Positions 25,520 through 35,250 of a stretch of 64,000 nucleotides of DNA are shown piece by piece. Position 1 is the first letter of the stretch. The number at the start of each line of letters is the position of its first letter. Below the pieces are notes generated by a model. That model was not told the DNA's origin, searched no databases, and saw nothing but the letters and a program-made list of their open reading frames with translations. Source of the stretch: CBDAPI01 sp965248635 (GTDB lineage Bacteria; Acidobacteriota; UBA6911; RPQK01; CBDAPI01); the NCBI GenBank assembly GCA_965248635.1, contig OZ252114.1, positions 2,976,001 to 3,040,000 on the forward strand. Direction: 5' to 3'. The translations under genes were made by a program, and so were the position numbers.

Positions 25520-25654
25520 TCAACCGGGAGCACGGGAATTCCATTTCCTGGGCTGGTAATCAACCATAAATCCTGTTATGGTAATAGTTTGTGGGGTTTT
25601 GGCAGAAGAGTTGAACATTGACCCCGCCGGGACTATCAGAACGGAGGAAAAGGA

Positions 25655-25963
25655 ATGGCAAGACGGCCTTACCGGCCGCGCTTTCGCACCGGGAAAAAGA
25701 AGAAGAGAAAGACTCGAACCAGGCCCACCACCGACGGTCCGCGAGCCGGGAAAGCGGACGCTATCGAGGTCACTGGAACGGTCGTTGAAGCCCTCCCCAA
25801 TGCCATGTTCAAGGTGGAACTCGAAAACGAGCACGTTGTACTGGCCCACATCTCCGGGAAGATGCGAAGGTATTTCATTCGAATCCTTCGTGGTGACCGG
25901 GTCATGGTCGAACTGTCGCCTTATGATCTGAGCCGCGGCCGGCTTGTTTACCGTTTCAAGTAG
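25655..25963 (+). CDS. infA: Translation initiation factor IF-1 with basic N-terminal extension
   Basis: Residues 33-102 are a standard IF-1 S1/OB fold: ADAIEVTGTVVEALPNAMFKVELEN, VLAHISGKMRRYFIRILRGDRVMVELSPYDLSRGRLVYRFK. IF-1 binds the 30S A site during initiation. In front stands an extra stretch of about 30 residues rich in Arg and Lys (MARRPYRPRFRTGKKKKRKTR...). The start at 25655 is supported by GGAGGAAAAGGA directly upstream, and no alternative ATG or GTG lies near the usual IF-1 start, so the extension is probably translated. Confidence 0.93.
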   Translation: MARRPYRPRFRTGKKKKRKTRTRPTTDGPRAGKADAIEVTGTVVEALPNAMFKVELENEHVVLAHISGKMRRYFIRILRGDRVMVELSPYDLSRGRLVYRFK

Positions 25964-26078
25964 GTGTCGGTTTTGTTCCGGTCGACGGGTGACCACAAGG
26001 ATCGCCCCTACGTTCCCTTTCCTCGAGCCCTGGAGTCGTTTTGAACCCTCCGGAGCACAACAACAATCCAGTCAGGTG

Positions 26079-27125
26079 ATGCTCACCAGATACCGTTCGT
26101 TCCGATCCCTGGCGTGCTTCGGACTTTTCCTGCTGTGTTTTGCCCGGGGGCTTGCACAGTCCTCTCCTGAAGTAGTTCTCCACGCCCGTTTTGTCACTGA
26201 GGAAGGGTTGGAGATTTCCGATCTGAAGGCGGACGAAATCAAGATCTATGATGGGGGCAGGGAACTGGAGATCATGGCTCTGATGGGTCCTGCCGAACCG
26301 TTCCACGTGGGCCTGCTCCTCGACGTAAGCCCCAGTACCGAGGCCCGCATCGATGAGATTCGCCGCAGCACCCAGGCCTTCTTTTATGCTCTTCGAGAGG
26401 ACGAGGAAGGCCTGATCATCACCTTTGATTCGAAGATCTATCTGGACTGTGATTGGACCACCGATCGAAGGAAGATCGACGAGGCCATTTTTGAGTTCGG
26501 TCTCCACAAGGGAGGGGATTCCAGTGCCATCTACGACGCTCTGGCAGTGGCGATAGAACAGAAATTAACTGGATTGGGCGACCGAAGAGCTCTTCTTTTC
26601 CTGAGCGACGGCGTCGAAGTGGGAAGCGAAGACACTTCGGAAAAAGAGTCCCTGCAAGTCCTTCGTCAACACGGCTTTCCCGTTTTCGTAGTGCAGTTCG
26701 ATGCCAGCGAACACTACCGGAGGCGCTACGAAGGGCCGCTTCCCGAGGATCCCACAATGCAGCCTCCTCCCGGATCAACCGGCGGGGATGTGGGTGGAAT
26801 TTTTGTGGGAAGCGGGCGCCCATCCAGCCGTGATGTGGCTGACTACAAGCTGAAGAAAACCCTGGCCCGTGCCACAGGATATCTCCGCCTGGTTGCAGAG
26901 GCGGGTCGCGGGCGCTGTTATATGACCACAAAAAGCGGAGATCTGACAGGGATTTACAATCGGATCAGTGAAGAACTAGATCATCTCTACACGCTGCGGA
27001 TCCGCAGCCGCAAGGATCGATCGTCCCAACGGATGTATCCCCTCACCGTGGCCACCACTCGGCCCGGGGTGCTCGGAGTGCTGCTCACGCGCGGCTACTG
27101 GCCTCGCTCCTCAAGCCGAAACTGA
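26079..27125 (+). CDS. Secreted VWFA-related protein (acidobacterial type)
   Basis: A signal peptide (RSFRSLACFGLFLLCFARGLAQ) precedes SPEVVLHARFVTEEGLEISDL and KIYDGGRELEI, the pattern of the acidobacterial VWFA-related family. The MIDAS metal site is DVSPSTEAR (D-x-S-x-S), with RALLFLSDGVE as the later acidic motif. Such proteins are exported and of unknown role, often present in many copies in Acidobacteriota, which supports the taxonomic guess. The start at 26079 is chosen because upstream in-frame codons (from 25944) overlap infA and read no signal peptide. Confidence 0.83.
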   Translation: MLTRYRSFRSLACFGLFLLCFARGLAQSSPEVVLHARFVTEEGLEISDLKADEIKIYDGGRELEIMALMGPAEPFHVGLLLDVSPSTEARIDEIRRSTQAFFYALREDEEGLIITFDSKIYLDCDWTTDRRKIDEAIFEFGLHKGGDSSAIYDALAVAIEQKLTGLGDRRALLFLSDGVEVGSEDTSEKESLQVLRQHGFPVFVVQFDASEHYRRRYEGPLPEDPTMQPPPGSTGGDVGGIFVGSGRPSSRDVADYKLKKTLARATGYLRLVAEAGRGRCYMTTKSGDLTGIYNRISEELDHLYTLRIRSRKDRSSQRMYPLTVATTRPGVLGVLLTRGYWPRSSSRN

Positions 27126-27310
27126 GACCATCTCAATCTCATGGAGGCGGCCCAGGTCAATGCTGAGCAATTCAGGATCGAGTGCGTCGCGCATGAACAT
27201 GTCCCCGAAGCGAGCGCCCCAGACAACTTCGTGGAACTTGTAGGAAGAACGGGTGTGGATCTCAGCTCGCCATTGTCATTCACGCTGGGCTTTGAACATC
27301 TCGTCGATAG
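27111..27310 (-). pseudogene. Possible gene remnant, minus strand
   Basis: One minus-strand frame reads TIDEMFKAQRE, a TGA stop, then QWRAEIHTRSSYKFHEVV and WGARFGDMFMRDALDPELL, ending at a TGA (27111-27113). The composition is protein-like, but I recognise no family and the frame is open only if the internal stop is ignored. It overlaps the last codons of the VWFA gene. Confidence 0.25.
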
Positions 27311-27510
27311 TGGAGGTATGTCGCCTTCAGCTGTTAGCGTGACAGCGTGAGGTTGCCTCTCTGTCCAGTTTGCGGTGCATCCATGCTTGAGCGGCGCTGT
27401 AAGCTGCATTGCCCTACTTGCCGATACATGGAAACCTGAAGTGATCTGAGTCTGCCGGTCGTGGCAGGTGGGGACATTCGTAACAAGCCCGGCAGAAGAA
27501 GGCGGCACCG
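27311..27510. other. Intergenic, nothing recognised
   Basis: Short overlapping frames only. No RNA fold or terminator was recognised before the heptamer repeat at 27511. Confidence 0.4.
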
Positions 27511-27536
27511 CGTGAAACGTGAAACGTGAAACGTGG
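27511..27536. repeat. Tandem heptamer repeat (GTGAAAC)n downstream of mutS
   Basis: CGTGAAACGTGAAACGTGAA then ACGTGG gives three exact units and one variant of GTGAAAC, ending three bases before the mutS stop codon. Confidence 0.85.
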
Positions 27537-27538
27537 AA

Positions 27539-30034
27539 TCAAAAGAGCTGCTTCTGCAGCTCTTCCAAGACCTGGTGGGTGGAACTGGAGCTCTGGTGGC
27601 CCGAGACATCGAGTTGTTTGCGTTCCAGCCGCGCCAGGATTCCCCGGGCCCGCTCCAGGACAGAGGAGGGGATTCCGGCCAGACGCGCCACTTCGATGCC
27701 ATAGCTGCGGCTGGCTACCCCCGGCTGAACGCGGTGAAAGAAGATGATTTCGCCTTTCGACTGGCGGACCGTCACGCGATAGTTCTCGGCGCCGTCATAC
27801 AGTGACTCCAGCTTGGTGAGTTCGTGGTAGTGGGTGGCGAAGAGAGTCCTTGCCCGGCGCTCTTTCTCGGTCAAAAGGAACTCGGCAATCGACCAGGCCA
27901 GCGACAGCCCATCAAAGGTAGCCGTGCCACGCCCCACTTCGTCCAGAAGGATGAAGCTTCTGGGAGTTGCGGTGTTGAGAATGTGGGCCGTTTCGATCAT
28001 CTCCACCATGAACGTGGATCGGCCGCGGGCCAGGTTGTCACTTGCCCCGACTCGAGTGAAGATCTGATCCACCAGACCAATGTGAGCCTCGGCTGCCGGC
28101 ACAAAGCAGCCCATCTGGGCCAGGATGACGATCAGAGCGTTCTGGCGGAGGTAGGTCGACTTCCCACCCATATTGGGGCCGGTCAGGATCAAGAGCTGAT
28201 TGGACCCGGCATTGCAGTGTAGATCATTGGGGACAAAGGGCTGCTCGGTTCTCCGCTCCAGAACCGGGTGTCGACCACCCTTGATGAGCAGTTCGCAAGA
28301 ATCATCCAGTACCGGCCGGACGTAACGCTCGGCCTGTGCCAGTTCGGCAAAGGAAAGAAGGGCATCGAGGTGAGCCAGGAAGTTGGCTGTGGTCTGAATC
28401 CTGACAGCTTCCTCACCGATCTCGGCTCGAATCTTTATAAATAACTCTCTCTCGAGCTCCACGATTCTCTCTTCGGCGCTCAGAACCTTCTCTTCGTGCT
28501 CCTTCAACTCCGGTGTGATAAAACGCTCGGAGTTGACCAGCGTCTGTTTGCGAATATAATCCTCTGGAACCTGCGCCAGGTTGGCCCTGGTGACCTCGAT
28601 AAAGTAACCGAAGACCCGGTTGTACTTGACCTTGAGACTCGAGATTCCGGTTCGTTCCTTCTCCTTCACCTCCAGGGCCGCGATGAACCCCTTTCCAGAG
28701 GTGGAAATAGCTTTCAGTTGGGCCAGCTCGGGATCGAAACCCAGGCGGATTACTCCTCCATCCTGGAGCGTCACGGGGGCCTCCGAGTCAATTGCGCTCT
28801 CCAGAAACTCCCGGACGTCCTGAAGCTGGTCAAAGCAGGGCCTCAGGAGCCCGGTCTTGCATGGCTCGAGTTCAGCTGCCAGGGCTGGAAGTACCCCGAA
28901 TGAGGACCCCAGTGAGAGCAAGTCCTTGGGGTGAGCCGTTTCCAGGGTCACGCGGCTCAAGAGCCTCTCGAGGTCGTAAACCTGGTCGAGCAGCGACCCC
29001 AGTTTGCCCATCAGGATGGCCGAGCCAAGCAGCTCTTCGGCAGCGTCGAGGCGGGACTCGATCTCCAACCGGTCCAGCGATGGGCGTAAGAGCCAGCTAC
29101 GCAGCAGCCGGGCTCCCATTCCGGTCCTGGTCAGGTCGACGGTAGCCAGCAGGGTCCACTTGCGGTTCCCATCCAGGCCTCGAACCAGTTCCAGATTCGA
29201 AACCGTGGTTTCATCCAGCTTCAGGTAGTGCGCCGGCTCAAAAAGACGCAGTGAAACAATGTGGGACAGGGCGGTCTTCTGGGTTTCCCGTGCGTATCCC
29301 AGCAGGCTGCCCGCTGCGGCGATGGCAGCGTTTTCAGCGTTGACTCCGAAACACTCCAGGCTCGTCACTCCGAAGTGATCCAGGAGTGCGCGGCGGCTGT
29401 AGTCACTGTGAAAGGTCCAATCAGGCTGCCGCGTATCGATGAACTGGTTGCGAAGATCTTCCGGCATCTGAGACAGGTACTGGTCTGCAAACTGTTCCGG
29501 TACGATGAGCTCTCTGGGACCAAAGTGAGCCAGGTTGCTGAACATGGCTTCCCAAGCCTGCGGGCTCTCCGCCTGGCTGAGCCAGAATTCCCCTGTGGAT
29601 ACATCCAGAAAGGCAGCTCCAACCGATCCTTCCATCTCCAGAAGACTCGCCACATAGTTGTTCTCTGAGGCGTCGAGTATGCCTTCCTGGACGGGCATCC
29701 CGGGCGTCATAACGCGAGTCACTTCACGTCTGACCAGGCCCTTTACCTTCTTCGCATCCTCGGTCTGATCACAAATCGCAACTTTGTAACCCTGTTTCAG
29801 TAGCTTGACCAGATAGCCTTCGACCGCATGCCATGGAATCCCACACATGGGGATTGCCTTGCCGGCCTGATCCGAGTTCCTGGAGGTCAAGGTGATTCCC
29901 AGGAAGCGAGAGGCCTTGATGGCGTCCTCAAAAAACATCTCGTAAAAGTCGCCCAGGCGGAAGAAAAGAAACTTGTCCGGATGCTGTTTCTTGATCTCCA
30001 GATACTGACGCATCATGGGGGTGTGGGCTTCCAT
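27539..30034 (-). CDS. mutS: DNA mismatch repair protein MutS
   Basis: The protein (832 aa from ATG 30034) has the full MutS1 layout. Mismatch-reading domain I carries the Phe-x-Glu motif in RLGDFYEMFFEDA (near residue 28). It is followed by connector and core domains and the clamp (VFGYFIEVTRANL). The C-terminal ABC-type ATPase has Walker A TGPNMGGKSTYLRQ, FILLDEVGRGTATFDG and THYHEL. It detects mispairs and recruits MutL. An upstream start at 30211 overlaps tsaB and is not family-like. The gene looks intact. Confidence 0.96.
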   Translation of the reverse strand: MEAHTPMMRQYLEIKKQHPDKFLFFRLGDFYEMFFEDAIKASRFLGITLTSRNSDQAGKAIPMCGIPWHAVEGYLVKLLKQGYKVAICDQTEDAKKVKGLVRREVTRVMTPGMPVQEGILDASENNYVASLLEMEGSVGAAFLDVSTGEFWLSQAESPQAWEAMFSNLAHFGPRELIVPEQFADQYLSQMPEDLRNQFIDTRQPDWTFHSDYSRRALLDHFGVTSLECFGVNAENAAIAAAGSLLGYARETQKTALSHIVSLRLFEPAHYLKLDETTVSNLELVRGLDGNRKWTLLATVDLTRTGMGARLLRSWLLRPSLDRLEIESRLDAAEELLGSAILMGKLGSLLDQVYDLERLLSRVTLETAHPKDLLSLGSSFGVLPALAAELEPCKTGLLRPCFDQLQDVREFLESAIDSEAPVTLQDGGVIRLGFDPELAQLKAISTSGKGFIAALEVKEKERTGISSLKVKYNRVFGYFIEVTRANLAQVPEDYIRKQTLVNSERFITPELKEHEEKVLSAEERIVELERELFIKIRAEIGEEAVRIQTTANFLAHLDALLSFAELAQAERYVRPVLDDSCELLIKGGRHPVLERRTEQPFVPNDLHCNAGSNQLLILTGPNMGGKSTYLRQNALIVILAQMGCFVPAAEAHIGLVDQIFTRVGASDNLARGRSTFMVEMIETAHILNTATPRSFILLDEVGRGTATFDGLSLAWSIAEFLLTEKERRARTLFATHYHELTKLESLYDGAENYRVTVRQSKGEIIFFHRVQPGVASRSYGIEVARLAGIPSSVLERARGILARLERKQLDVSGHQSSSSTHQVLEELQKQLF

Positions 30035-30119
30035 CGAGGGCCTTATCTTAGCAGTTTTGATTCCGGGAGCGCCTCCACAGTATCCTGGGTCTCCAACTAC
30101 ACTGGGAGTACGAAGAGTC

Positions 30120-30797
30120 ATGAAGATCCTGGCCGTGGACACGACAACGGATCTGGGGGGAGTGGCCGTGGGAAGTGACGGCGTTCTCGAGGGTGCAGTC
30201 CTGCTTCGCACCCCACAGCGCTATTCCCAGACTCTGATCCCCATGCTTGATTTCGTTCTGGCGCAACTGAAGGGAAGCCTGGCCGAGATTGATCTCCTGG
30301 CCGTTGCGACGGGCCCGGGTTCCTTCACGGGAGTGAGAATCGGTCTGGCGGTGGCCAAGGCCATCGGCCAGTCAAGAAAGATTCCGGGCCTCGGGCTGTC
30401 AACTCTGGAAGCACTTGCCTGTTGTTTTTGGGACTACTCCCAACCGGTCGCAGCCATCCTGGATGCGAGACGGGGCCAGGTTTACGGGGCCGTCTATTCC
30501 TGGGCGGAGAGCCAGGTCCGGGTGAGCGTCGAGGAGCAGGTGGGTTCTCCGGAGAGCTTGCTGGAGAGTATCCCGGAGGACCTGAACCCTCTCTTCGTCG
30601 GGACCGGGGCAGCCTCCTGTGAGGATCTGATCCGAGGCTCTCGCCCGGGAGCTGTGCTGATCGCGGAGCAGCCACCCTTGCTCTCCGCCCTGATCCAACT
30701 TGCTGAGGAGAGGGCGGCAGCGGCCGGTGCCGTGGAGGAGATTCGGGCCAATTACATTCGGCCTTCCGATGCGGAACTGGGGAGGAAGGGTGTCTGA
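30120..30797 (+). CDS. tsaB: tRNA t6A biosynthesis protein TsaB
   Basis: An actin-like ASKHA protein, MKILAVDTTTDLGGVAVGSDG at the start and ATGPGSFTGVRIGLAVAKAIG as the second signature, 225 aa as usual. TsaB dimerises with TsaD and helps place threonylcarbamoyl on A37 of ANN-decoding tRNAs. The start at 30120 is chosen because it gives the conserved MKILAVDT N-terminus. It is followed with an 8-base overlap by rimI, the common neighbour. Confidence 0.93.
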   Translation: MKILAVDTTTDLGGVAVGSDGVLEGAVLLRTPQRYSQTLIPMLDFVLAQLKGSLAEIDLLAVATGPGSFTGVRIGLAVAKAIGQSRKIPGLGLSTLEALACCFWDYSQPVAAILDARRGQVYGAVYSWAESQVRVSVEEQVGSPESLLESIPEDLNPLFVGTGAASCEDLIRGSRPGAVLIAEQPPLLSALIQLAEERAAAAGAVEEIRANYIRPSDAELGRKGV

Positions 30798-31245
30798 AGA
30801 GGGACCGGTTGGCATTGCCGAAATCCAGAGAGAGGACCTTCCGATCCTCCAGCAACTGGACCGGCTTTCGGATCTGCCACAATGGTCGCTACAGGACTAT
30901 CGGGAGTTCTGGAGCGAAAGGCACGCGCTGATCCTGGTGGCCGGAAGAGTCTCTTGTCCAGTCGGCTTTGTGTGCGGTCGCTCTGTTGCCCGCGAAGCAG
31001 AGATTCTCAAGCTGGTGGTGATCGAAACATACCGGCGCCAAGGAGTGGGGCGCAGACTTGTGCAGCAGTTTCTTCTCCGGGTAGAAAAAAGTGGATGTCA
31101 GAGTGTGTATCTGGACGTTCGTGAGAGCAATGCCGCAGCCATTCACTTGTACGACTCCTGTGGATTTCGCGTGGTGGGAAGGCGGGAAGGCTACTACCGA
31201 GACACACAGGAGGATGCTCTACTGATGGCGAAGCACACACTGTGA
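30790..31245 (+). CDS. rimI: Ribosomal-protein-alanine N-acetyltransferase RimI-like
   Basis: A compact GNAT acetyltransferase. Acetyl-CoA motif A is VVIETYRRQGVGRRLVQQFL, and the end has the RimI signature NAAAIHLYDSCGFRVVGRREGYY. The likely start is GTG 30790, with GGGGAGGAAG upstream and overlap with the tsaB stop. Earlier in-frame starts are not family-like. RimI acetylates the N-terminus of ribosomal protein S18 and some other proteins. Confidence 0.87.
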   Translation: MSEEGPVGIAEIQREDLPILQQLDRLSDLPQWSLQDYREFWSERHALILVAGRVSCPVGFVCGRSVAREAEILKLVVIETYRRQGVGRRLVQQFLLRVEKSGCQSVYLDVRESNAAAIHLYDSCGFRVVGRREGYYRDTQEDALLMAKHTL

Positions 31246-32507
31246 CGGATCCTGTCCCGGCCCGATCCATCACGACAAACGACCCATCCCCAGCCAGCCA
31301 TCGCGCATCACTTCTGATCGGGCTCTTTGTCATCCTCTTCACGGCAACCGTTGACAGCCAACTTTTGATCCCTCTGCTTGGGCGCTTGAGCGTGGATTTG
31401 GCAACCAGGGTATCTATCCTGGGCCTGCTGTTCAGTGTCTACGCACTGGCTGCGACAGTCTCCAACCTTGTGCTGGGACCAGTCGGCGATCGTCGAGGGC
31501 GAATTGGATTCCTTCGAGTGGGTCTTCTGCTCCTCGTCGCGGCGTCGATAGCGACGCAGTTCTGCCAATCTTTCTGGCAACTCTTGGTGGTGCGGGCCAC
31601 AGCAGGAGTTGCCGGCGGACTTCTTTCCGTGTGCACGGCCAGCCTGGTGGGAGACTGGTTCTCCTACAGGACCAGGGGCAGAGCTGTCGGCATTCTGCTG
31701 AGTGCGCATTTTGGGGCGCTCATCCTGGGTATTCCGATCAGTGTCCAGATTGCGGAGCACTTCAACTGGCGCAGTGGATTTCTTGGGATCTCTTTGCTTG
31801 CCGGGGTCTCGCTGCTGCTCTCCTATTTCCTCTTTCCTTCCAGGTCAATGGAAGCGCGTAGGAGGACCCTCCGTGATCCGATCAGATCGCCGCATGGAAG
31901 CGGCTCCTACAGTCTTTCCCCACGAATCAGTGAATCACTGGTTCAGGCGTATCGAAGCTTCTGGCGGGATGCACAAATGAGAGGTGCGCTGATTGTCTCC
32001 TTTCTGACCTCAGGAGCGACGCTTGCGTTCCTGGCCTACATTTCCGGGCTGGGTCTCAGCCCCGAGCAGATTACCTGGTTGTTCATGATCACCGGTGTGG
32101 CGTCGGTCTTGGGAGCCCCCGCTGCAGGCTGGTTGAGCGATCGTCTCTCCAAACGGGTCGTGTTCCTGGCGGGCAACACCCTTCTGGTTGTTCCTCTCCT
32201 CTTCCTGGCGTCGGGTGGCTGGGGAGGCCGGCTCTTCTGGCTCTTTTTTTCTGTGATGGTGCTGGCGGCAGCTCGCCAGACAGCTCTTCAAGCCGTCCAG
32301 ACCGAACTGGTAGGCGCAGCCCGAAGAGGAACTTTTCTGGGCCTGCGCAACGGGTTCTCGCAGCTGGGCGTTTCCTGCTGCGTTGCTGTTGCCGCCTACC
32401 TCTTTGAGGTGGGAGGGTTTCCGGGAGTCGTCGCTTTCACAATCGGGTTGACTCTGGCAGCCAGCCTGGTGTTCTTCCTTTTTGTAGCGGAGCCCGGGTC
32501 GGAATGA
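31242..32507 (+). CDS. MFS transporter
   Basis: About 12 hydrophobic helices in 421 residues. The loop 2-3 signature of drug/solute permeases is present as GPVGDRRGRIGFLRVG, and its repeat between helices 8 and 9 as GWLSDRLSKRVVFLAG. The start GTG 31242 overlaps the rimI stop (GTGA), so the three genes tsaB-rimI-MFS are translationally linked. The transported compound is unknown. The fold resembles drug-efflux MFS of the YnfM/NepI type. Confidence 0.87.
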   Translation: MTDPVPARSITTNDPSPASHRASLLIGLFVILFTATVDSQLLIPLLGRLSVDLATRVSILGLLFSVYALAATVSNLVLGPVGDRRGRIGFLRVGLLLLVAASIATQFCQSFWQLLVVRATAGVAGGLLSVCTASLVGDWFSYRTRGRAVGILLSAHFGALILGIPISVQIAEHFNWRSGFLGISLLAGVSLLLSYFLFPSRSMEARRRTLRDPIRSPHGSGSYSLSPRISESLVQAYRSFWRDAQMRGALIVSFLTSGATLAFLAYISGLGLSPEQITWLFMITGVASVLGAPAAGWLSDRLSKRVVFLAGNTLLVVPLLFLASGGWGGRLFWLFFSVMVLAAARQTALQAVQTELVGAARRGTFLGLRNGFSQLGVSCCVAVAAYLFEVGGFPGVVAFTIGLTLAASLVFFLFVAEPGSE

Positions 32508-32639
32508 CCTGTTACGTTATGAGGTCGGCACGTTGGTACGTGAGAGTGGGAGGTGCCCTGGGCGGTCAAGGTTTGTCAACATCACTCCCGGCGGTCGCGG
32601 CCTGAGGTCCCACTTTAGAAGTAGAATGGAAACGGAAGT

Positions 32640-35198
32640 ATGCACATGAAGAGAGTTCTTCCGCTCCTGTTTCTAGTGCCGAGTTTTCACGTTGTCCAGG
32701 CCTCACGGATCACTTCACCCGAGGAGTTCCTTGGTTTCCAGGTGGGGGCGGACCGGAAACTGGCAGACTGGCGGCAGATCTCGTCCTACTTTCGCCTGTT
32801 GGACGAGCAGAGTGACCGCGTGCTGGTGCAGGAGGTGGGTCGAACGACCGAAGGGAATCCATTTCTTCTGACCACCATCAGCAGCCCCGAAACCCTGGAG
32901 AAGCTCGAAGATTACCGTCAGGTACAGAAGTTGCTAGCTGATCCCCGCCGGGTGGAGGGAAGTGTCGAGGAACTGATTCGAGAAGGCAAGACGATTGTCC
33001 TGATCACCTGCGGCATCCACTCCACAGAAGTCGCCTCTCCGCAGATGAGTCTGGAGTTTGCCTGGGAGATGGCCAGCGGCATGGACCCAGAAACGCTCGA
33101 GGTTCTCGAGGACGTTATTTTTCTGTTCGTCCCCTCCTTGAACCCGGATGGTGTGAATATCGTCGTGAACTGGTACCGGGAGACGGTGGGGACACCCGCT
33201 GAAGGCACGCACCCCCCGAGGCTCTACCAGAAATATGTGGGACACGACAACAATCGCGACTGGTACATGTTTACTCAAAAGGAGACCCGAATCGCCATCC
33301 AGCAGGTACAGAATCGATGGCATCCGCAGATTGTCTACGATGTCCACCAGATGGGCCCCACGGCCGCACGCATCTTTGTTCCTCCTTTCATCGATCCCAT
33401 CGAGCGCAATGTGGACCCCCTCATTCAGGCCCAGATCGTGGATATCGGTGGCTTCATGTTTTCCGCACTGGTTGCCTCAGGACGAAAAGGAGTCGTCACC
33501 AATGCGATCTATGACGCCTTTACACCGGCACGCGCCTACCAGCACTACCATGGAGGAGTTCGTCTCTTATCGGAGTCCGCCTCGGCTCAGCTGGCAACTC
33601 CGGTGATCATCGTTCCCGAGCAGCTGCGTGGGGGTCGTAATTATCACGCTGCCCGATCGAGCTGGAACTTTCCGGAGCCCTGGCCCGGGGGCGAATGGCG
33701 CCTGCGAGACATCGTGGAAGATCAGAAGGTGGCGCTCAAAGCCTGCCTTCTCCATGCCGCGCGCAACCGCTCAGGCTGGCTGCGGAACTTTTACCAGATT
33801 GGGCTCAACAGCATCCGGCGAAGCGATCCCCACGCCTTTTTAATCCCGGCCAGTCAGAAGGATCGTCAAGGCCTCTACGATCTGCTCGAGACCCTCGAGT
33901 TCGGGCTGGTTGAGATTCACCAGGCGCAGGAGAGTTTTCAAGTGGAAGCAGCGGAGTGCTCCTCGCCACCGTTTTGCGCTGAAGGTGCCCTTCGCATCGA
34001 AGCAGGTGATCATTTGGTCTTACAGCAGCAGCCCTACAGCTCCTTTGCCAGGACCATGCTCGAGATTCAAGAGTACCCGGAGTTGCGCCAGTACCCGGGA
34101 GGCCCCCTCAAGCGCCCCTATGACGTCACGGCTCATACGCTGGGGACCCAGCTGGGAGTCAGTGTCTATCGGATCGACGACCCCTTGCCGGCAAAGATAG
34201 AACGCCTGGAGAAGGTTGTGCGACCGTCCGGTACTTTTTCGGGCACAGGGGGCTACTGGCTTTTCTCTCATGACGACAATGCTTTCGCCCGACTTACGAA
34301 CCGCCTGCTTCAGCGTGGACATCGGGTGGACTGGGCCACCTACGGATTCCGGGTCGAAGACCGCCCCTATCCAGTGGGAACGCTGATGGCTCGCGCGGGG
34401 CAGGGAAGCGATGAGGAGTTGAGGGACCTGCTACAGAGTCTCCCGGTTCACGTACAACGGGTAGAAAAGTGGCCCCAGCTGGCCTGGCAGAGGATCCGGA
34501 AGCCAAGAGTCGGTCTTTACCAGAGCTACGATTCGTCGATGGATGAAGGATGGACCCGCTGGATCCTGGAGCAAAACGAATTCTCCTACACGTCCCTCCT
34601 TGACAGAGACATCCGGAAGGGCAAGCTCCAGGACTTCGACGTCCTCCTCTTTGCCGAGCAGTCGGCGCGGGAGATCCGGGAAGGCCTATCCGAGCCCTAC
34701 CCTGAAGAATTCCGGGGAGGGATCGGAACCGAGGGAATGGAGAGTCTGAAGCGATATGCCAAACAGGGAGGTACACTGGTCTTCCTGGGAGAGTCGGCCC
34801 AACTTCCTGCTGAAGAGTGGAAAGTGGGTTTTCGGGAAGTGATCGGAGAACTTCCGAAAAGCGACTTTTTCGTTCCCGGGTCCCTCTTGAGGATCCAGGT
34901 CAACCGTCGCCACCCCATCGGCTACGGCATGTCGGAACAAAGTGCTGCAATGTTTGTTTCAAGCCCCGCCTTCGAAACAGACTCTGCCGTCGTGGTCGCG
35001 AGCTATCCCGAGGAGGATCTGCTCCTGAGCGGGTGGATTGACGGAGAAGAGTATCTCACTGGAAAAAAGGCCGTCTTTGAAGTTCCCATGGGCAGGGGGA
35101 GGATCATCGTGATCGGATTCCGATGCCAGTTTCGGGCCCAGACCCGCGTGACCTACAAACTGCTCTTCAACAGTATGTTCTATGCAACAACTCGCTAG
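32640..35198 (+). CDS. Secreted M14-family zinc carboxypeptidase-like protein
   Basis: A signal peptide (RVLPLLFLVPSFHVVQA) is followed by an M14 domain. The zinc ligands are His-x-x-Glu in CGIHSTEVASPQ and the later His in YDVHQMGPTA, and SLNPDG, NNRDWYMFTQKE fit the substrate region. The second half (residues 500-850) has a glutamine-amidotransferase-like fold by pattern (VGLYQSYDSSMDEGWTRWIL, LKRYAKQGGTLVFLGESA), a combination seen in large exported M14 proteins of several phyla. It probably degrades peptides in the periplasm or outside. Confidence 0.85.
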   Translation: MHMKRVLPLLFLVPSFHVVQASRITSPEEFLGFQVGADRKLADWRQISSYFRLLDEQSDRVLVQEVGRTTEGNPFLLTTISSPETLEKLEDYRQVQKLLADPRRVEGSVEELIREGKTIVLITCGIHSTEVASPQMSLEFAWEMASGMDPETLEVLEDVIFLFVPSLNPDGVNIVVNWYRETVGTPAEGTHPPRLYQKYVGHDNNRDWYMFTQKETRIAIQQVQNRWHPQIVYDVHQMGPTAARIFVPPFIDPIERNVDPLIQAQIVDIGGFMFSALVASGRKGVVTNAIYDAFTPARAYQHYHGGVRLLSESASAQLATPVIIVPEQLRGGRNYHAARSSWNFPEPWPGGEWRLRDIVEDQKVALKACLLHAARNRSGWLRNFYQIGLNSIRRSDPHAFLIPASQKDRQGLYDLLETLEFGLVEIHQAQESFQVEAAECSSPPFCAEGALRIEAGDHLVLQQQPYSSFARTMLEIQEYPELRQYPGGPLKRPYDVTAHTLGTQLGVSVYRIDDPLPAKIERLEKVVRPSGTFSGTGGYWLFSHDDNAFARLTNRLLQRGHRVDWATYGFRVEDRPYPVGTLMARAGQGSDEELRDLLQSLPVHVQRVEKWPQLAWQRIRKPRVGLYQSYDSSMDEGWTRWILEQNEFSYTSLLDRDIRKGKLQDFDVLLFAEQSAREIREGLSEPYPEEFRGGIGTEGMESLKRYAKQGGTLVFLGESAQLPAEEWKVGFREVIGELPKSDFFVPGSLLRIQVNRRHPIGYGMSEQSAAMFVSSPAFETDSAVVVASYPEEDLLLSGWIDGEEYLTGKKAVFEVPMGRGRIIVIGFRCQFRAQTRVTYKLLFNSMFYATTR

Positions 35199-35250
35199 TC
35201 CTTACTTGCGTATGCTCCAGGGAGCGAATCGAAAAAAAAGGAAGGTTGAG

